Both the position numbers and the translations under genes were made by a program. The notes under the pieces are model-generated. The model was not told the DNA's origin. It ran no database searches and saw nothing but the letters and a program-made list of their open reading frames with translations. Below are positions 22,401 to 32,822 of a DNA stretch of 64,000 nt, piece by piece (positions within the stretch are counted from its first letter, which is position 1; every line of letters starts with the position of its first letter). Source of the stretch: Panorpa germanica (taxonomy: Eukaryota; Arthropoda; Insecta; Mecoptera; Panorpidae); contig OY783207.1 of NCBI GenBank assembly GCA_963678705.1, positions 23,720,001 through 23,784,000 on the forward strand, given 5' to 3'.

Positions 22401-23242
22401 TATTTAAATTCAAAACGGAGATTAAAAATGGCTGATAATAATTCATGAGTTCAATGAATGCACCGGATTTGGTACGTAAGTGTGTTAAATATAAATTACA
22501 ATATTATTGAACCAATTCATGCATTTTTTATATGTTTATCATATTTTTAGACTTATAATACTTTTATACCCAGAACTCTACTTTAAGATTGCAAATTATA
22601 GGTAAGAAGTTTTCATAATGTCGTCGTCATATCTGTTCAGATTTCATGTTATCATTTTTATTTTTATAAATTTCTAGATTTTAAGGATATGTGTTTATTT
22701 GAAATTTATCAAAATTTATAGGCGAATTAGAATGACAATCAAGACAGCTCTCTTCTCAGCAGTTTTATAAAATACATAATTATGAGAACTAAAGTCTAAT
22801 TCGGCTATAATGTATTTATTTAAACCCCTCTACGTGTGCTTAATCAGACGATTTTAATAATATATTGAAGACCAATTAATATTAACGACTTGTAAAAATC
22901 GAATTAACTTTGTTTGCATCTCTAATCAAAAATCTGTATTATTTTAAGGGGGGAATCGAAGCAGACTTCAATTCAACGGTCTGGCTACCATTGGAAAAGA
23001 CAAATGCAATATCGTCAGCAACTGACGAAGAAGAAATAATTCCAGATTTTACTCTCTTTAATATATTAGATTTGCCCAATATTTTACCAGCTAACAATCA
23101 AAGAACAAATAACTATAGAAGTCGTTCTCTTGGAAAACAAATGCAAAATGGTGAAAGCGGACCAAATTTCATTCAAAATCGCCGAGTGCAATCCTTGCCC
23201 GACTTGGAGGATAGCAACAGCAATGGCTCGGACGGCAGTTGA
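16448..23242 (+). CDS. Nanp: N-acylneuraminate-9-phosphatase-like HAD phosphatase
   Basis: A HAD-superfamily phosphatase of the NANP (HDHD4) family. In vertebrates this enzyme removes phosphate from sialic acid 9-phosphate in the cytosol; the substrate in insects is less certain. Exons are 16448-16555, 21445-21927 and 22949-23242, all joined in phase 0, giving 294 residues. The four HAD motifs are complete: FFDLDNTL with nucleophile Asp18 and acid Asp20; CLITNGPS with Thr132; Lys165 in GDLPWEKPNQ; and MVGDKLETDIQGG with Asp190 and Asp195. The cap lies at about 40-110. A polar, Ser/Asn/Asp-rich tail of about 60 residues after the catalytic core makes it longer than human NANP (248 residues). 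The exon 3 acceptor sits before a run of G residues, chosen because it restores the conserved GG after TDIQ. Intron 1 (4.9 kb) contains the whole neurochondrin gene. Confidence 0.9.
17074..19251 (+). CDS. Ncdn: Neurochondrin, nested and intronless
   Basis: A cytoplasmic helical-repeat protein of the neurochondrin family. Vertebrate members act in neurons, in neurite growth and CaMKII regulation. One uninterrupted ORF of 725 residues is close to the usual 700-730. The N-terminus carries the family signature: EKFAALFMVTKLVKGKD (25-41), then IGFKFLKKLLL, then LSILTCFCQDVELATHPEML. Leu-rich ARM-like helices continue to the end, with an acidic, Pro-rich break around KPRTEPEPELDPKLLEDMKD. The start ACCATGG is a strong context and is the first ATG before the conserved block. 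The gene lies within NANP intron 1 in the same orientation, so NANP transcripts must read through it. AATAAA at 19339-19344 and at 19444-19449 give it its own poly(A) options. No poly(A) tract or target duplication marking a retrocopy is visible. Confidence 0.95.
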   Translation: MADTISEPVKKCIAILQASKSDTEKFAALFMVTKLVKGKDCNTTAKKALFEAIGFKFLKKLLLSADVPEDCPPLVYKSVALSILTCFCQDVELATHPEMLENIPVFLDIVQTADDDDYDDNLIVVSEAYSCLQSIASHEPGQKALLEVGAIAKMSHIYAQQSFQTDEALNILVTLSSKFGAQAWDIDPKNFHALVTRIALDFETDHTERKFELCGILSSLLSSCRREVVYPTASEEPWPNSVYKGLNDILASRIGKNQRDPALKLAASIVELLGIEWTLSDEEKPKQFFLLLVQLSAIEVRMQMDDKSLKQALNNAELITSCFIILELAINYMATDQLDLEQKEKQTIYTALKGAFSADISVLTKVSNDKNRDKLPPKEKSFVCAMVRVLAAWLAQETSAMRTAIYALLPYMLSLANDTFYEYRTRKLEKTPGDGADVLRILLPALCHLAVEDRARDIILANKQEEVLYECMVFHWSIAHYKKPPIPKSERLKPRTEPEPELDPKLLEDMKDSRAAIVSICNIFMNITVLEAKIVEESNLFSTLLKFIFNNLSELKNSPENLVLHGHLAILGLLLLKQQHKRVKKNDFSLCRFIQTTIRFLWDAYTVDESNDPSALVVAISYKEHWMEIMELWFLGMQTMSAVLALVPWVSEFAIESGWAEGIIELLKKVKIGTLPPNVKSAYEDFLCHLVDANEDVTKVLKKADALKACRNHRLMDLGKKLFGD
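19339..19449 (+). terminator. Neurochondrin polyadenylation signals
   Basis: Two AATAAA hexamers, at 19339-19344 and 19444-19449 (with another at 19453), lie 88-200 bases after the stop. They matter because the host NANP transcript must bypass them to be spliced. Confidence 0.55.
19460..21176 (+). other. NANP intron 1 downstream of neurochondrin
   Basis: AT-rich intron sequence with no ORF of note. I see no RNA gene or second nested gene here. Confidence 0.45.
21185..21369 (+). mobile_element. Short hAT-like MITE before NANP exon 2
   Basis: The ends TAGGATTGCGGAG and CTCCGCAACCCTA are inverted with one mismatch. The flanks CTTTTAAG (21177-21184) and CTTACAAG (21370-21377) agree at six of eight bases, a decayed hAT-size duplication. 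The 185-bp element has no coding capacity. It ends 75 bases before the exon 2 acceptor, so it may supply branch-point or pyrimidine sequence for that splice. Confidence 0.7.
21928..22948 (+). other. NANP intron 2
   Basis: About 1.0 kb GT-AG intron with no repeat match inside the window and no ORF. The coding frame continues from exon 2 into short intronic ORFs that are not real extensions. Confidence 0.5.
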
Positions 23243-25560
23243 TGGTATTTTCTTATTATGGTTGATATAGGTATTAACCGCGAATAATTTAATTTTCTAT
23301 CAGTAGAAAATATTTAAATTAACCACAGAAATACATTTTTTTTATCATAAGTTAAGAACGGAACCATATTTCAAGTAAACGTGCTGATATGGGTAATGAA
23401 TGGAGATTTATTACCTGTAATTCAATTCATCTTACCACAATGTAGTTCTTCTGAGAATGAATTATACTTATGACTACTTATTTCATTTCTTTAACTTTTT
23501 ATTTCATATTCATCATAATTCTTCGAATCTCCCAGGTGGTAATGTAATGAATTTCAAAACAATTGGTGAATACTCATGTCTAAAACTTTTTCATCGTCAC
23601 TTGAAATATTTAATTAATTTTATACGAGTATATTATAGTTATAACTTTTTTTATTGGTGAAGTTAGTTTAGAACATTAATTTTTTATAAATTCCTGGGGA
23701 ATTTATTTCATAATAATCCTTGCATAATCTAAAACCATTCATAAATTATGTTAAAATTCTATTTTCAACTCTGTAATACATACAAAAAAATGAAAATATT
23801 ATTTTAATAATGAATAGTACAAATTAAATATATTCCATCATTCTTTATTTCGATTTCAACAGTTCTTTCATTTTATTTCTATTTTTTTAAATGCGAAATG
23901 AAATGTATTTTTAAAAATACAAAAATCATTTAATGTATGAACTGAAAAATTAAAAATCTTTCGCCTCGACCTTAGTAAAGAATAATATTGTAACATTAAA
24001 TAATTCAATAAGAATCCAAAATGGATTTTAATAAAAAAAAACATTCTCAAATATTAGTATTATATGGCGATTTTCAAAGATAAGCATGCAATAAGCATTT
24101 AGGAAGGATCTTCCTCTTGTAGTCGGCTGGTCGACGCCTAAAATGATTATTACATTCAAAAGAAACCAGAAGATCAAAGGCCAAAAGGTGCAAATTTATC
24201 TAAAAAAAAGGCAAAGCTAAAATATAATTGGTTGTATTTTATAAAGGGTTCTGCAGGCAGTGCCCTTACAAATAAATAAGGTCTAGCTGCATTGGGGGGA
24301 AAACCTATTCAAATAGATTGTGAATTCTTCATAAAGGAAAAGAAAATCGAGCAGTCCCCTAGAAGGTTAGTGAAATGGCTTCAAGAAACATTTTCGGTTC
24401 AGTCAGTTACTGGTAGATCGAAAAACAAAAATATTTATCATGAGCTGATTTTTCGTAGCTATTACGAATTGGTACTTCGAAAAACAATTTTTGTTTTGCA
24501 GTTAGTTTTATATAGTATGTTAAATCAGCTGTTATAAATAAAAATAGACCCTTCAAAGTGAATATTTTGTTAATTGTAGTCCTATATGTTCAACGCAATA
24601 GTACAATTAAGTAGATACACAAAATATCTATTTAGAAATATAAATACACAAATGTAATATTTTCCTAAATGTTATAGAAAAAATTATTATTTAAGTTTTA
24701 CTTTTTCAGTTTAAAATAAGTATATGAGGTTTTATTTTGTTTTGTTTAAATAATTGCATATAAGAATTTGTTGATTTTTTTGTATTATTAGTTTTATTAT
24801 ATATTGATTAAAACATATCATGTTTTTGATTCATATATGACTTAACACATTTTATTAGCTTTAAATATAGTTTTATACTAATAAAATGCTTTAAAAAAAT
24901 ATATATTTTTTCAATAAATGTTTATAAAAAAAAATAATGTGAATAAATTTATATGTATATATATGTAAATGTGTACATTGAATGTGTAACATAATTAACC
25001 TGAATAAAATAGATTACTATCAACTAATTATAATTATTATCTCTAATTTAGTAAAACCTGAAATATTTAATTACTTGTTGATGGAGTACCTTGAAAATTC
25101 ATTTTTAATATAATAGTTTAAAAGGAAGTTCATTAGCTGTTAAGGTCAAATGAATGTACACTTATGTAAACTGTTATATTCGTATACAGACTAAATACAA
25201 TCAATCTTGTGAAATAAGACATAGCAACTACTGTAGAATAATAACGTACGTAATATTTAATGTTTGTAAAACAACAAACAACTTTGCTAAGTTGTGGTAA
25301 CAGCGCAGTACGCATATATATTGTTTTAAACAACTTTATCTTTTTTACTAATTGGTCAAACAATCCAAGGAAAAGTCACAGCTTTCCTAATTTATTTTAG
25401 AATATATAGAGGTTTCTTTGAAATTTGTAGAAACGTTCTCGAGATATTCTTTAAAACGATGCTTCTTTTACACTTTGTACGTCTTCTGCATGTTAAAATT
25501 ATCAAATTCTGTAGAAAAGTAGTGAAAATTGTAAAAGAAAATGTATAATTTGATATATTT
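23243..25560. other. Intergenic between the NANP-like gene and mRpL47
   Basis: This includes the NANP 3'UTR, whose poly(A) site I could not fix. An unassigned plus ORF at 24292-24537 (and the slightly GC-richer DNA upstream to about 24110) begins GGKPIQIDCEFFIKEKK. It has no family I recognise, and its lysine-rich codons could be a decayed transposon exon. The remainder is AT-rich with no signal. Confidence 0.4.
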
Positions 25561-25561
25561 C

Positions 25562-25567
25562 TTTATT
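25562..25567 (-). terminator. mRpL47 polyadenylation signal
   Basis: TTTATT on the plus strand is AATAAA on the coding strand, 48 bases after the mRpL47 stop codon. Confidence 0.65.
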
Positions 25568-25614
25568 TAACTTTTTCTATAACACAAATTTTATACACAA
25601 TACTTATTTTAAAT

Positions 25615-26826
25615 TTATTTGGGTACAAAATGACCTCGTGCTTTTCTGTTATTCTTAGCTTTCTCGAAATTAACATTGGGATATTGTTCTTTCACAGCTT
25701 CCATATCCAAATTTGGGAATCTCTTCATAAGTTGCATTACGTGGTTGATATCACGACTGGAAACAAATTTGATTGTATTAAAATTTCTTGTATTTGAAGA
25801 GAAGTAATATTACTTCAATTGATTATCTTACTTTTTCTGTTTGCGTTTATCGTTCCATAATCTTTCTCGATAAAGGGACAAGAACTTCCTTACGGCATGG
25901 CCCTTATAAGAGAATTGATGAGTCTGACGCCATTTGGTATTCATAAACTTTGGCATAATATGCTGCCTCATTCTGAAAGATAGAATATCGATTGTTATAA
26001 ATGAAAGCTACTTTGTTTAGTTTAAGTTTTATTAGGAGCAACTGTAAAAGCTCTAGTTTTAATAAGAATGTATTAAAATTTACAAACCTATAAAAGAATT
26101 TAAGCCCAAGAGCGTTGCTAACTAGTTTTCCGGGTCGTTCTCCACTTTCACCGGTTTCTAGGAGGAAATAGGCTTCGTTTCTTTCACGAACTACTGACTC
26201 TAAATTTTTCATAGACTCTTTTACCTGTTGATAGGACAGACATTCATATTATTGACTGCATCTTAAATAATTTACAATAAGATTCAATTGGATTGTGACA
26301 TACCTTATCGATTCGTTCAGGGTTTGGAAAGAGTCGTACTTTTTCTTTACTCTCTTGTTCCATTGTCAATAACATATTTCGTTCTTTTAACAGTACAAAC
26401 CTAGAAAACCATGTATTTTTAATAACACAAAATGCATTAGATAGGCGATATACTGTTGCTACAATTAGAATTCTTTAATAAACAAACCATAGTTTATGTA
26501 AATCTTCATTCGATTTAATTCTAAGTTCATCTAAACGCCATGCTCTTCCAACTTTAACTTCATTTTGACCCCAATTCTTCTCGTGATCAAAAAACTCCAT
26601 TAAATCGAGCTTCGGGATTGTTGTAGAAATATTTCTGCATGATACTGGTGCAACAAATCTGAAAGATTGAGGTTAGAATTGAAAATAACTCTTGCATTTA
26701 ATATAATTTTTATTTATATACATACGCTTTCACTGCTAAAGGTTGTGTTATCTGCAATCTATTAAATAATTTTCCTACATTATTTATTGAACGAGATATA
26801 CCTAATAATTTAATTGCATTTGCCAT
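25615..26826 (-). CDS. mRpL47: Mitochondrial ribosomal protein L47 (uL29m)
   Basis: A large-subunit protein of the mitochondrial ribosome, homologous in its core to bacterial L29. Minus-strand exons in order are 26726-26826, 26488-26658, 26304-26400, 26088-26224, 25832-25972 and 25615-25756. Every intron is GT-AG and the exons join to 789 bases, coding 262 residues (human MRPL47 has 250). The N-terminus is basic with no acidic residue for the first 30 positions, fitting an import presequence. The diagnostic block is [20 protein letters not shown], followed by [20 protein letters not shown] and FPNPERIDK, all family hallmarks. The C-terminal part is lysine- and arginine-rich ([20 protein letters not shown] at the end). 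Introns are 61-94 bases except the first two around 70-90, so the gene is compact, unlike Prx6. The stop lies before an AATAAA. Confidence 0.93.
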
Positions 26827-27539
26827 TTTAGATAAACTTCAATAAACCGATATATTTATTTTGCTTTGGAATGGTACCAGTTGCACCAATTGCTAAACAA
26901 GGAACCGTAATTACTGTAGCATACCAAACATGTTACAGAAATTAAAAAGAAATATAAATATTAAAAAGTAGTTAGTTAAGATCAATCAATAAGTTTTAAT
27001 TATGAGTAGAGTAATTATTAATTAAAATATAATAGTATTTAACAAAATTTGATATGGCGCCATCTGCTAAACAGTAAACAGTTACAGTTGATTATTAGTT
27101 AAATAGGTGGCACTAGTAGTATACAAATTATAACGCCTGATCCGCTTGCTACTATACATACGCCTGCATAAATATACTATCCATGCCAAAAACATTTTCC
27201 TTTAAAAATAGATTATTTATTATATTTATTAATAATTTATTTACTTAAAAATAAACGTCTTCTGTACTGTTCTTTAAGCATTTTAAGAATATTATAGTCT
27301 TCTTTTATAGAAATAATATAAAAGAAATGGATTTTATCCAGTGAACTATTAAACCAGCGTAGTGCCTGTAACAATAGTAGCCTTTAGCAAAAGTTTTATT
27401 GTCATTTTATTTTACTACATTACTGTTTCAATTTATAAAATTATAGTTTATACTTTTAAAAATTTTCAGGTACCACTTTATTACTTTACAAAAAGTAATA
27501 CAGTTTTTACTGTGGTTTAAACTTTATTTTAGATAACGC
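26827..27539. other. mRpL47 upstream region
   Basis: This holds the mRpL47 5'UTR and promoter (just right of 26826 on the minus strand) and AT-rich spacer. Nothing further is recognisable. Confidence 0.4.
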
Positions 27540-27549
27540 AAATGTCAAA

Positions 27550-28270
27550 AGTTCAGTTTAAGAAAAAAGGTCTATGAATTTAAAAAAGTTTTTAATCAGG
27601 CACATACTCACGCTAATACTGCAACACATTAATGTGTACTCTTGCTTGTGACTTTATGGACATATTTTTCTAAAAAAAAATTTACATTTCTTTGATATTT
27701 TTTGATGCAGTTATGTTCTTTATGTTGTAAATTAAAGACCTGCGTCATTACATTTTAGATATCTACGAATTTCTGGCATTTATGAGATCTATTATAAATT
27801 CGTGGACTTTTTTTCTAAAAGAAAATTACATTTTTTTGATATTGTTTTATGCAGTTATGTTCTTTATGTTGCAAATTAAAGAACTGCGTCATTACATTTT
27901 AAATATTTACGAATTTCCGGCATTTATGCGACCTTTTATAAATTCATGGACTTTCAAAGCGCCTGATACTCACGCTAATACTATAACACATTAATGTGTA
28001 CTCTTGCTTGTGACTTTATGGACTTTTTTTCTAAAAAAAAATTACATTTCTTTGTTATTTTTTGATGCAGTTATGTTCTTTATGTTGTAAATTAAAGAAC
28101 TGCTTCATTGCATTTTTAATAACTACGAATTTCTGGATTTTATGCAACCTTTTTTAAATTCATGGACTTTTTTACAAAAAGTAAATTTTCAATTTTTTTA
28201 AAATATTTTAATGCAATTATATTTGTAATCTTCTAAAATAAAAAACTGCGTCATTACATTTTTAATAACT
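27550..28270 (+). repeat. Tandem array of ~145-bp units
   Basis: Four units share ATGCAGTTATGTTCTTTATG, AACTGCGTCATTACATTTT and AAATTCATGGACTTTT, with anchors at about 27706, 27850, 28066 and 28212. Spacings are therefore 144, 216 and 146 bases. The larger gap contains a second copy of a roughly 70-base block (ACTCACGCTAATACT through TTGTGACTTTATGGAC), also present at about 27607. The last unit is degenerate. The plus ORF at 27782-27994 is a product of the repeat. Confidence 0.85.
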
Positions 28271-28291
28271 ACATTATTATAATTTTTTTTA

Positions 28292-28760
28292 TCTGCAATG
28301 AAAGAAGGCTATAATCTTGTTAAAATTGATGAAAAGGTTCACTTTTATGATTTTAAGAGCAATGCAATATTCTCAGTTTCTGCAATGAAAGAAGTGTATA
28401 ACCTTCTTAAAATTGATAAAAATTTAATATTTTTAATTTCATTAAAAATATAATTTTCTGAGTTTTTCTGATGAAAGAAGACTATAATCTTGTTAAAAAT
28501 GATGAAAAGGTTCACTTTTATGATTTTAAGAGCAATACAATATTTTCAGTTTCTGCAATGAAAGAAGTGTATAACCTTCTTAAAATTGATAAAAATTTAA
28601 TATTTTTAATTTTAATAAAAGTATAATTTACTGAGTTTTTCTGATGGAAGAAGACTATAATCTTGTTAAAAATGATGAAAAGGTTCACTTTTATGATTTT
28701 AAGAGCAATACAATATTCTCAGGTTTGCAATGTAAGAAGGCTATACTCTTGTTACTTTTC
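28292..28760 (+). repeat. Alternating AB tandem array (~87-bp monomers)
   Basis: Units start at about 28292, 28379, 28467, 28552, 28640 and 28725. Odd units share CTATAATCTTGTTAAAA and AAGGTTCACTTTTATGATTT. Even units share TGTATAACCTTCTTAAAATT and GATAAAAATTTAATATTTTT. The true period is thus about 174 bases, a dimeric higher-order repeat like that of satellite DNA, with about three dimers. Confidence 0.85.
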
Positions 28761-28984
28761 ATAAAAACTGAAAACAAAAATCTGTTGTTTTTTTAACGGT
28801 TTTTAACGTAATTTTGAATGCTGATTTCAAATTTTTAATTAGTTTTTAATCAGGTATTCTCCTTTACGAAATATTAGCATATTAAAGGCGAACCGTAATA
28901 GATTTTTAAGAATGGTTTTTTTTTATTAACATCAGCATAAAAAACTACGTTAGAAAACAAAAAAAAAATTAAGAAGTTTTAAAA

Positions 28985-29165
28985 TTTTGGTTTTAGAAAA
29001 AAAGGTCCATGAATTTAAAAAAAGTTGCATAAATCTGGAAATACGTAAATATTTAAAAATTAATTGAACAGTTCATTAATTAAACATGTAGCGGACATAA
29101 CTACATCAAAAAATTTAAAGAATATTAAAATTTTACTTTAGAAAAAAAGTCCATGAATTCTTAAT
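28985..29165 (-). repeat. Inverted unit of the 145-bp array
   Basis: Read on the minus strand, this stretch resembles the 27.6-28.2 kb unit: GAATTCATGGACTTTTTTTC, then TTTTTTGATGTAGTTATGTC and TAAATATTTACGTATTTCC. It closes the repeat block in opposite orientation, so the whole 27.55-29.17 kb block may be one large element with inverted flanks. Confidence 0.6.
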
Positions 29166-29169
29166 CTTT

Positions 29170-30231
29170 AAATTTTTAATCGTGTAATTGTAGTTGCATC
29201 AGTTCCAGGCGCAATTAATTCACAATTTTTAGGTTAAAGTTATGAACATAGGGTATAAGCTTTAGAAGGTGTATATTGCGTTGCATAATTTTCAGGCGTA
29301 GCTTTTAATCAAATATAGGACACCCTTGCTTTTTGACCACATTAGAAAAAGTAGTCATTAAAGTATTATGTCAATAGTAAATAATAGGTGTGTAAAATAT
29401 ATAGAAAAGAAACAATGTAATATTTTTGAAGTCTTTATTTTTAGTTTCCTGTTCCATAGAAAAAATGTGATAAATGGTGATAAAAAGTACGAACACAGAA
29501 TTGAATTTAAGTATTTTGAAACTATTGTGAAGAAGTTCCACTTTGTTCCAGAGTGGCTTATTGGTGACAATGCCTGCTCACATTAGCAGTGCAGGTAGTG
29601 GCCGTGAATCTAACTCACACAACCAGCTAACCACACTGCCAGCGCGTGCAGGGTGTAAAATCAATGCTGCAATTTCAAATATTGACGATCCAGGAGTCCA
29701 TGTCTTTGTGTCACTGATGTGGTCCATGAAATCTGAAATTAAAAAATAAAATTATCAAAGATTTAAACCAATCCAATATTGTTATATATATTCATCGTAG
29801 ATGAAATGGATATTTTGTTGTAAATTAAATATAGAATCAGTAAATTAACAGTTAAAAACGTTTAACTTTGGTCGCATAAAATAGATGGCGCTAATAATCA
29901 CAGACAAACATAATTAAACAATTCTCATTAATCATTTAATCCCGTTATGGCAATTTACGCTTCTTATATGTATAATCGAACCAATAACCTTCAACATTTG
30001 TTTTTATTGTACAAGCATAACCCATGGTATCTATAACGAGTAATCGTGGTTGCGTTTCATCAGGCGCAACTTAAACATAATTTATACCATTGGCAGTAGT
30101 TTTTTTAAATGTGATGTCAGTAAATTTTTAATACATAGGATGGACCAACAGCCTCTTAACATTTAAGAATTAGAGAATTTTTGCACCAGCTTTACAGAAC
30201 TTCTCAGACCACAATTAAAAAACCTGGTTTC
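29170..30231. other. No gene recognised
   Basis: AT-rich except for about 29540-29730. There a plus ORF (29543-29749) with a GC-richer composition has no family I recognise and overlaps another short ORF in a different frame. It may be decayed transposon coding sequence. Confidence 0.35.
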
Positions 30232-30425
30232 CAGGGCCGGATTTGAGGGAGGGCAGGCGGGGTTACTGCTCCGGGGCCTCCACAAGAGAGGCCCCCTCCA
30301 CATAGAGATAAAAGCAATAAATTTATGAAGAACTTCACTAAAAAAAATTGTTCCTTTTATTCGGAAAATAATTATGAGCCTAGATTTGTTGCCACAGAAC
30401 CTACACACCTCTAAATCAGGCCCTG
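30232..30425. mobile_element. Short hAT-type MITE
   Basis: It starts CAGGGCCGGATTTGAGG and ends AAATCAGGCCCTG, inverted with few mismatches and with CAG...CTG ends. The flanks CTGGTTTC (30224-30231) and CTGGTATC (30426-30433) are an 8-bp duplication with one substitution. No transposase (194 bp). Confidence 0.8.
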
Positions 30426-32451
30426 CTGGTATCAATCAGAAGTGGCAATATGCCTCGAGAATGCCATTCGAGAAATTATAAATATACCAACAAAACAATG
30501 ATTAATTTTTTGCTGTTACTACTGTTGCGTTCTTCTTATTTGAAGGAGCAAATATGCTTTACCCACATCAACAGCAAATTATTTGACTTATTTTTTTTTT
30601 GTAAACTTGGAAATAAAGAAACAAAACACATATTTATAATAATTTTTATTGCATTTACAAAACATGGAATGTACAGTGATGTATGTATACAAATATTAAA
30701 CAAACAAGATTGCATAAATAAGTCAGGCAGACTTTTAATGAAATTAAATGTCATTGACCCCAATTTATAATACCTTAAAAGTTATTCCGCCAAAGAGAAA
30801 AGTACAAAGTTACATCGGATATAATAGAAAAATTGTTTTACCGAATAAAAATGAACTAGTCCTATTACTCGATTCCCTCCTACGTTGGCAGTTTTTATGG
30901 TGTTCATAAGTTTCATATAAGAGGACGTTACATATGCTTTAAATATAAGTAATAACTTTATACAAGCTAACCTAAAATTAGGAAATTCAATTTATTTTTT
31001 GCTCTGTTCTTTATATTAAATAATAAGTTATAATAAAAATTCGGTATAAACCGAACTGCAGTAGCCATGAATAGATCATTCTTGTTGTCTGGATATAACG
31101 TATAAGACGAAGCAGAACAATATTAGGGGCGATAAAAGGCTACGTGCCTAGGAAGCCCGAGAAACTATATTAAAAAAAAAAAAAAAGAATTCGGGATAAA
31201 ATCATATCTGTATTTTGGGGAATAAAAAAACGACTGTCATGTCAATAGATAAAATATTTATTATAAAAAAAAATCTAAAATACAAAATAATAGAAATATT
31301 GTCGCATTCGTTTCTGTCGTTCTGATTGGCTACAGATTGGCGTTTGGTTCTGGTGGAAGAAGTTCTTAGGGTTCTTGCGCAGACTGGCGGTGCTGGAATG
31401 TCGTACCAGATAGTGCATTTACAGTATCTAATTGGATGTAAATGCGCTGCTGGCACGCACTCCAGCACTTAATGGAATCCGCAGGACTCCTGCAGGATGG
31501 GGCTGATGCTGAGAGCTGAGACTTACAAGAAGGGCGCACGTTCGTCATACCTTTTATGCGTTTGACAGGTTTGAAATTATAACAAATACAAGTGAATTCA
31601 TTATTTCGATTATTGATTATTAATTTTGTTATTTATTTTAATAAGTTTATCATTATTGAATATTAATTTAAATTAGTTTATATTTAAGTCTAATGTTTTA
31701 TTTTTATATTTATGACGTTCGATTATAATTTAAGAAAAACATTATAAATTTCAACTCGAAGAATAATGTCGTAAATAAATATACTTTGGGATTAACTGAA
31801 GCCTTGATTGTGACGAGATAGAATTAAATTTGGTACAACAGCAAAAAAGACTATTGAATCCTAACCTATAAAACAAATATTAATAATAGTCCTTTTAAAT
31901 TGTATAACTTAGGGCCCCCCAAAGCTTAATCTGGCTCTGGTAACGCGTGACCTTTGTTCTCGTTATACCAATTTGCTTATCACCAACAATCGTAATGCGC
32001 AGTATATGTCCTAGTGTGCAAATACGTTATTAATTACTTAATTAAAGACACTAGGCGTTCCAGCAATTGACATAATTTCGCGTTCGTCGTCTGATTTATG
32101 TCAAACGACCTAATCTGATGAAAATTTGTATTATTATTAGTTAACTGAGCTTTTATAAGCTAAAAACTTATTTAAAATTAATTATGCGCAATTACTGCTT
32201 CTATTTTCGAACAAAACAATCGAATTGTCAAAAGAATGATTTAAACTTGGCGCGCAAATTAATTTCGAAATATTTGTTTTTGGTATATAAATAAAAGCGA
32301 TGTAACATTTACTAATTGTGTTAATATAACATTCACGGTGTCCCAACTATTGTCAAGTAACTATTAATAGCAATAATCAAATGTTAGAGTCTTACAAAAT
32401 AAATGACTCATATTCTTCCTTGTGTTAGACAAGGACAGCATTAGAACCGGG
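30426..32451. other. No gene recognised
   Basis: A GC-richer patch at 31310-31550 gives minus ORFs (31202-31468, 31366-31548) with a Cys/Ser-rich product that I cannot assign. It could be decayed transposon coding DNA. CTTAATCTGGCTCTG near 31927-31941 resembles a lone hAT right end. An A-run occurs near 31170-31186. The rest is AT-rich spacer. Confidence 0.35.
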
Positions 32452-32452
32452 T

Positions 32453-32822
32453 GTTTTAAATGACACGATACCTTTTCCTTAGTGTGACATTTTTTTTGGA
32501 TGCGATTTAGACGGCTAATATTTTGCAAGTGCGTAGTGTATGCATTAACAATTATTTACTATATCGCACGCAGTTTAACAACGAGATGTAATTATAGAAA
32601 ATTAACATAAAAGAAATGATTGCGTTGAACAAACTTCAAAAAAAATTCCGTGATGATTTTACTAATTTCTATATCCTATCCAAAGATGATCTTTTAAATT
32701 AAGTAATGCATAATATTTCACATTGTTAGAAAAATAATTATTAAAATATACAAAGAAAATTTAATTTACTTTTTTAATTAAAAAGATATTTTAATTACAA
32801 ATCGTATCGTCTCATTTGAAAC
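32453..32822. mobile_element. TIR MITE family E, copy 1
   Basis: The left end GTTTTAAATGACACGATACC and the right end CGTATCGTCTCATTTGAAAC are inverted with a few mismatches. The right subterminal part (AAAGATATTTTAATTACAAAT) matches the copy at 38438-38806. About 370 bp and non-coding. Confidence 0.7.

Noticed and set aside
22910..22948. Plus ORF start upstream of NANP exon 3
   Set aside because: The in-frame extension is intronic. The AG acceptor at 22947-22948 restores the conserved GG after the TDIQ motif.
27607..29160. Possible CRISPR-like regular repeats
   Set aside because: Units are contiguous, diverged and 87-145 bp long without uniform short repeats and unique spacers. The genome is eukaryotic, so satellite or transposon origin fits.
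31202..31548. Minus ORFs with a Cys/Ser-rich product
   Set aside because: Two overlapping frames with no domain, no splice context and no neighbour. Reported only as an unassigned GC-richer patch.
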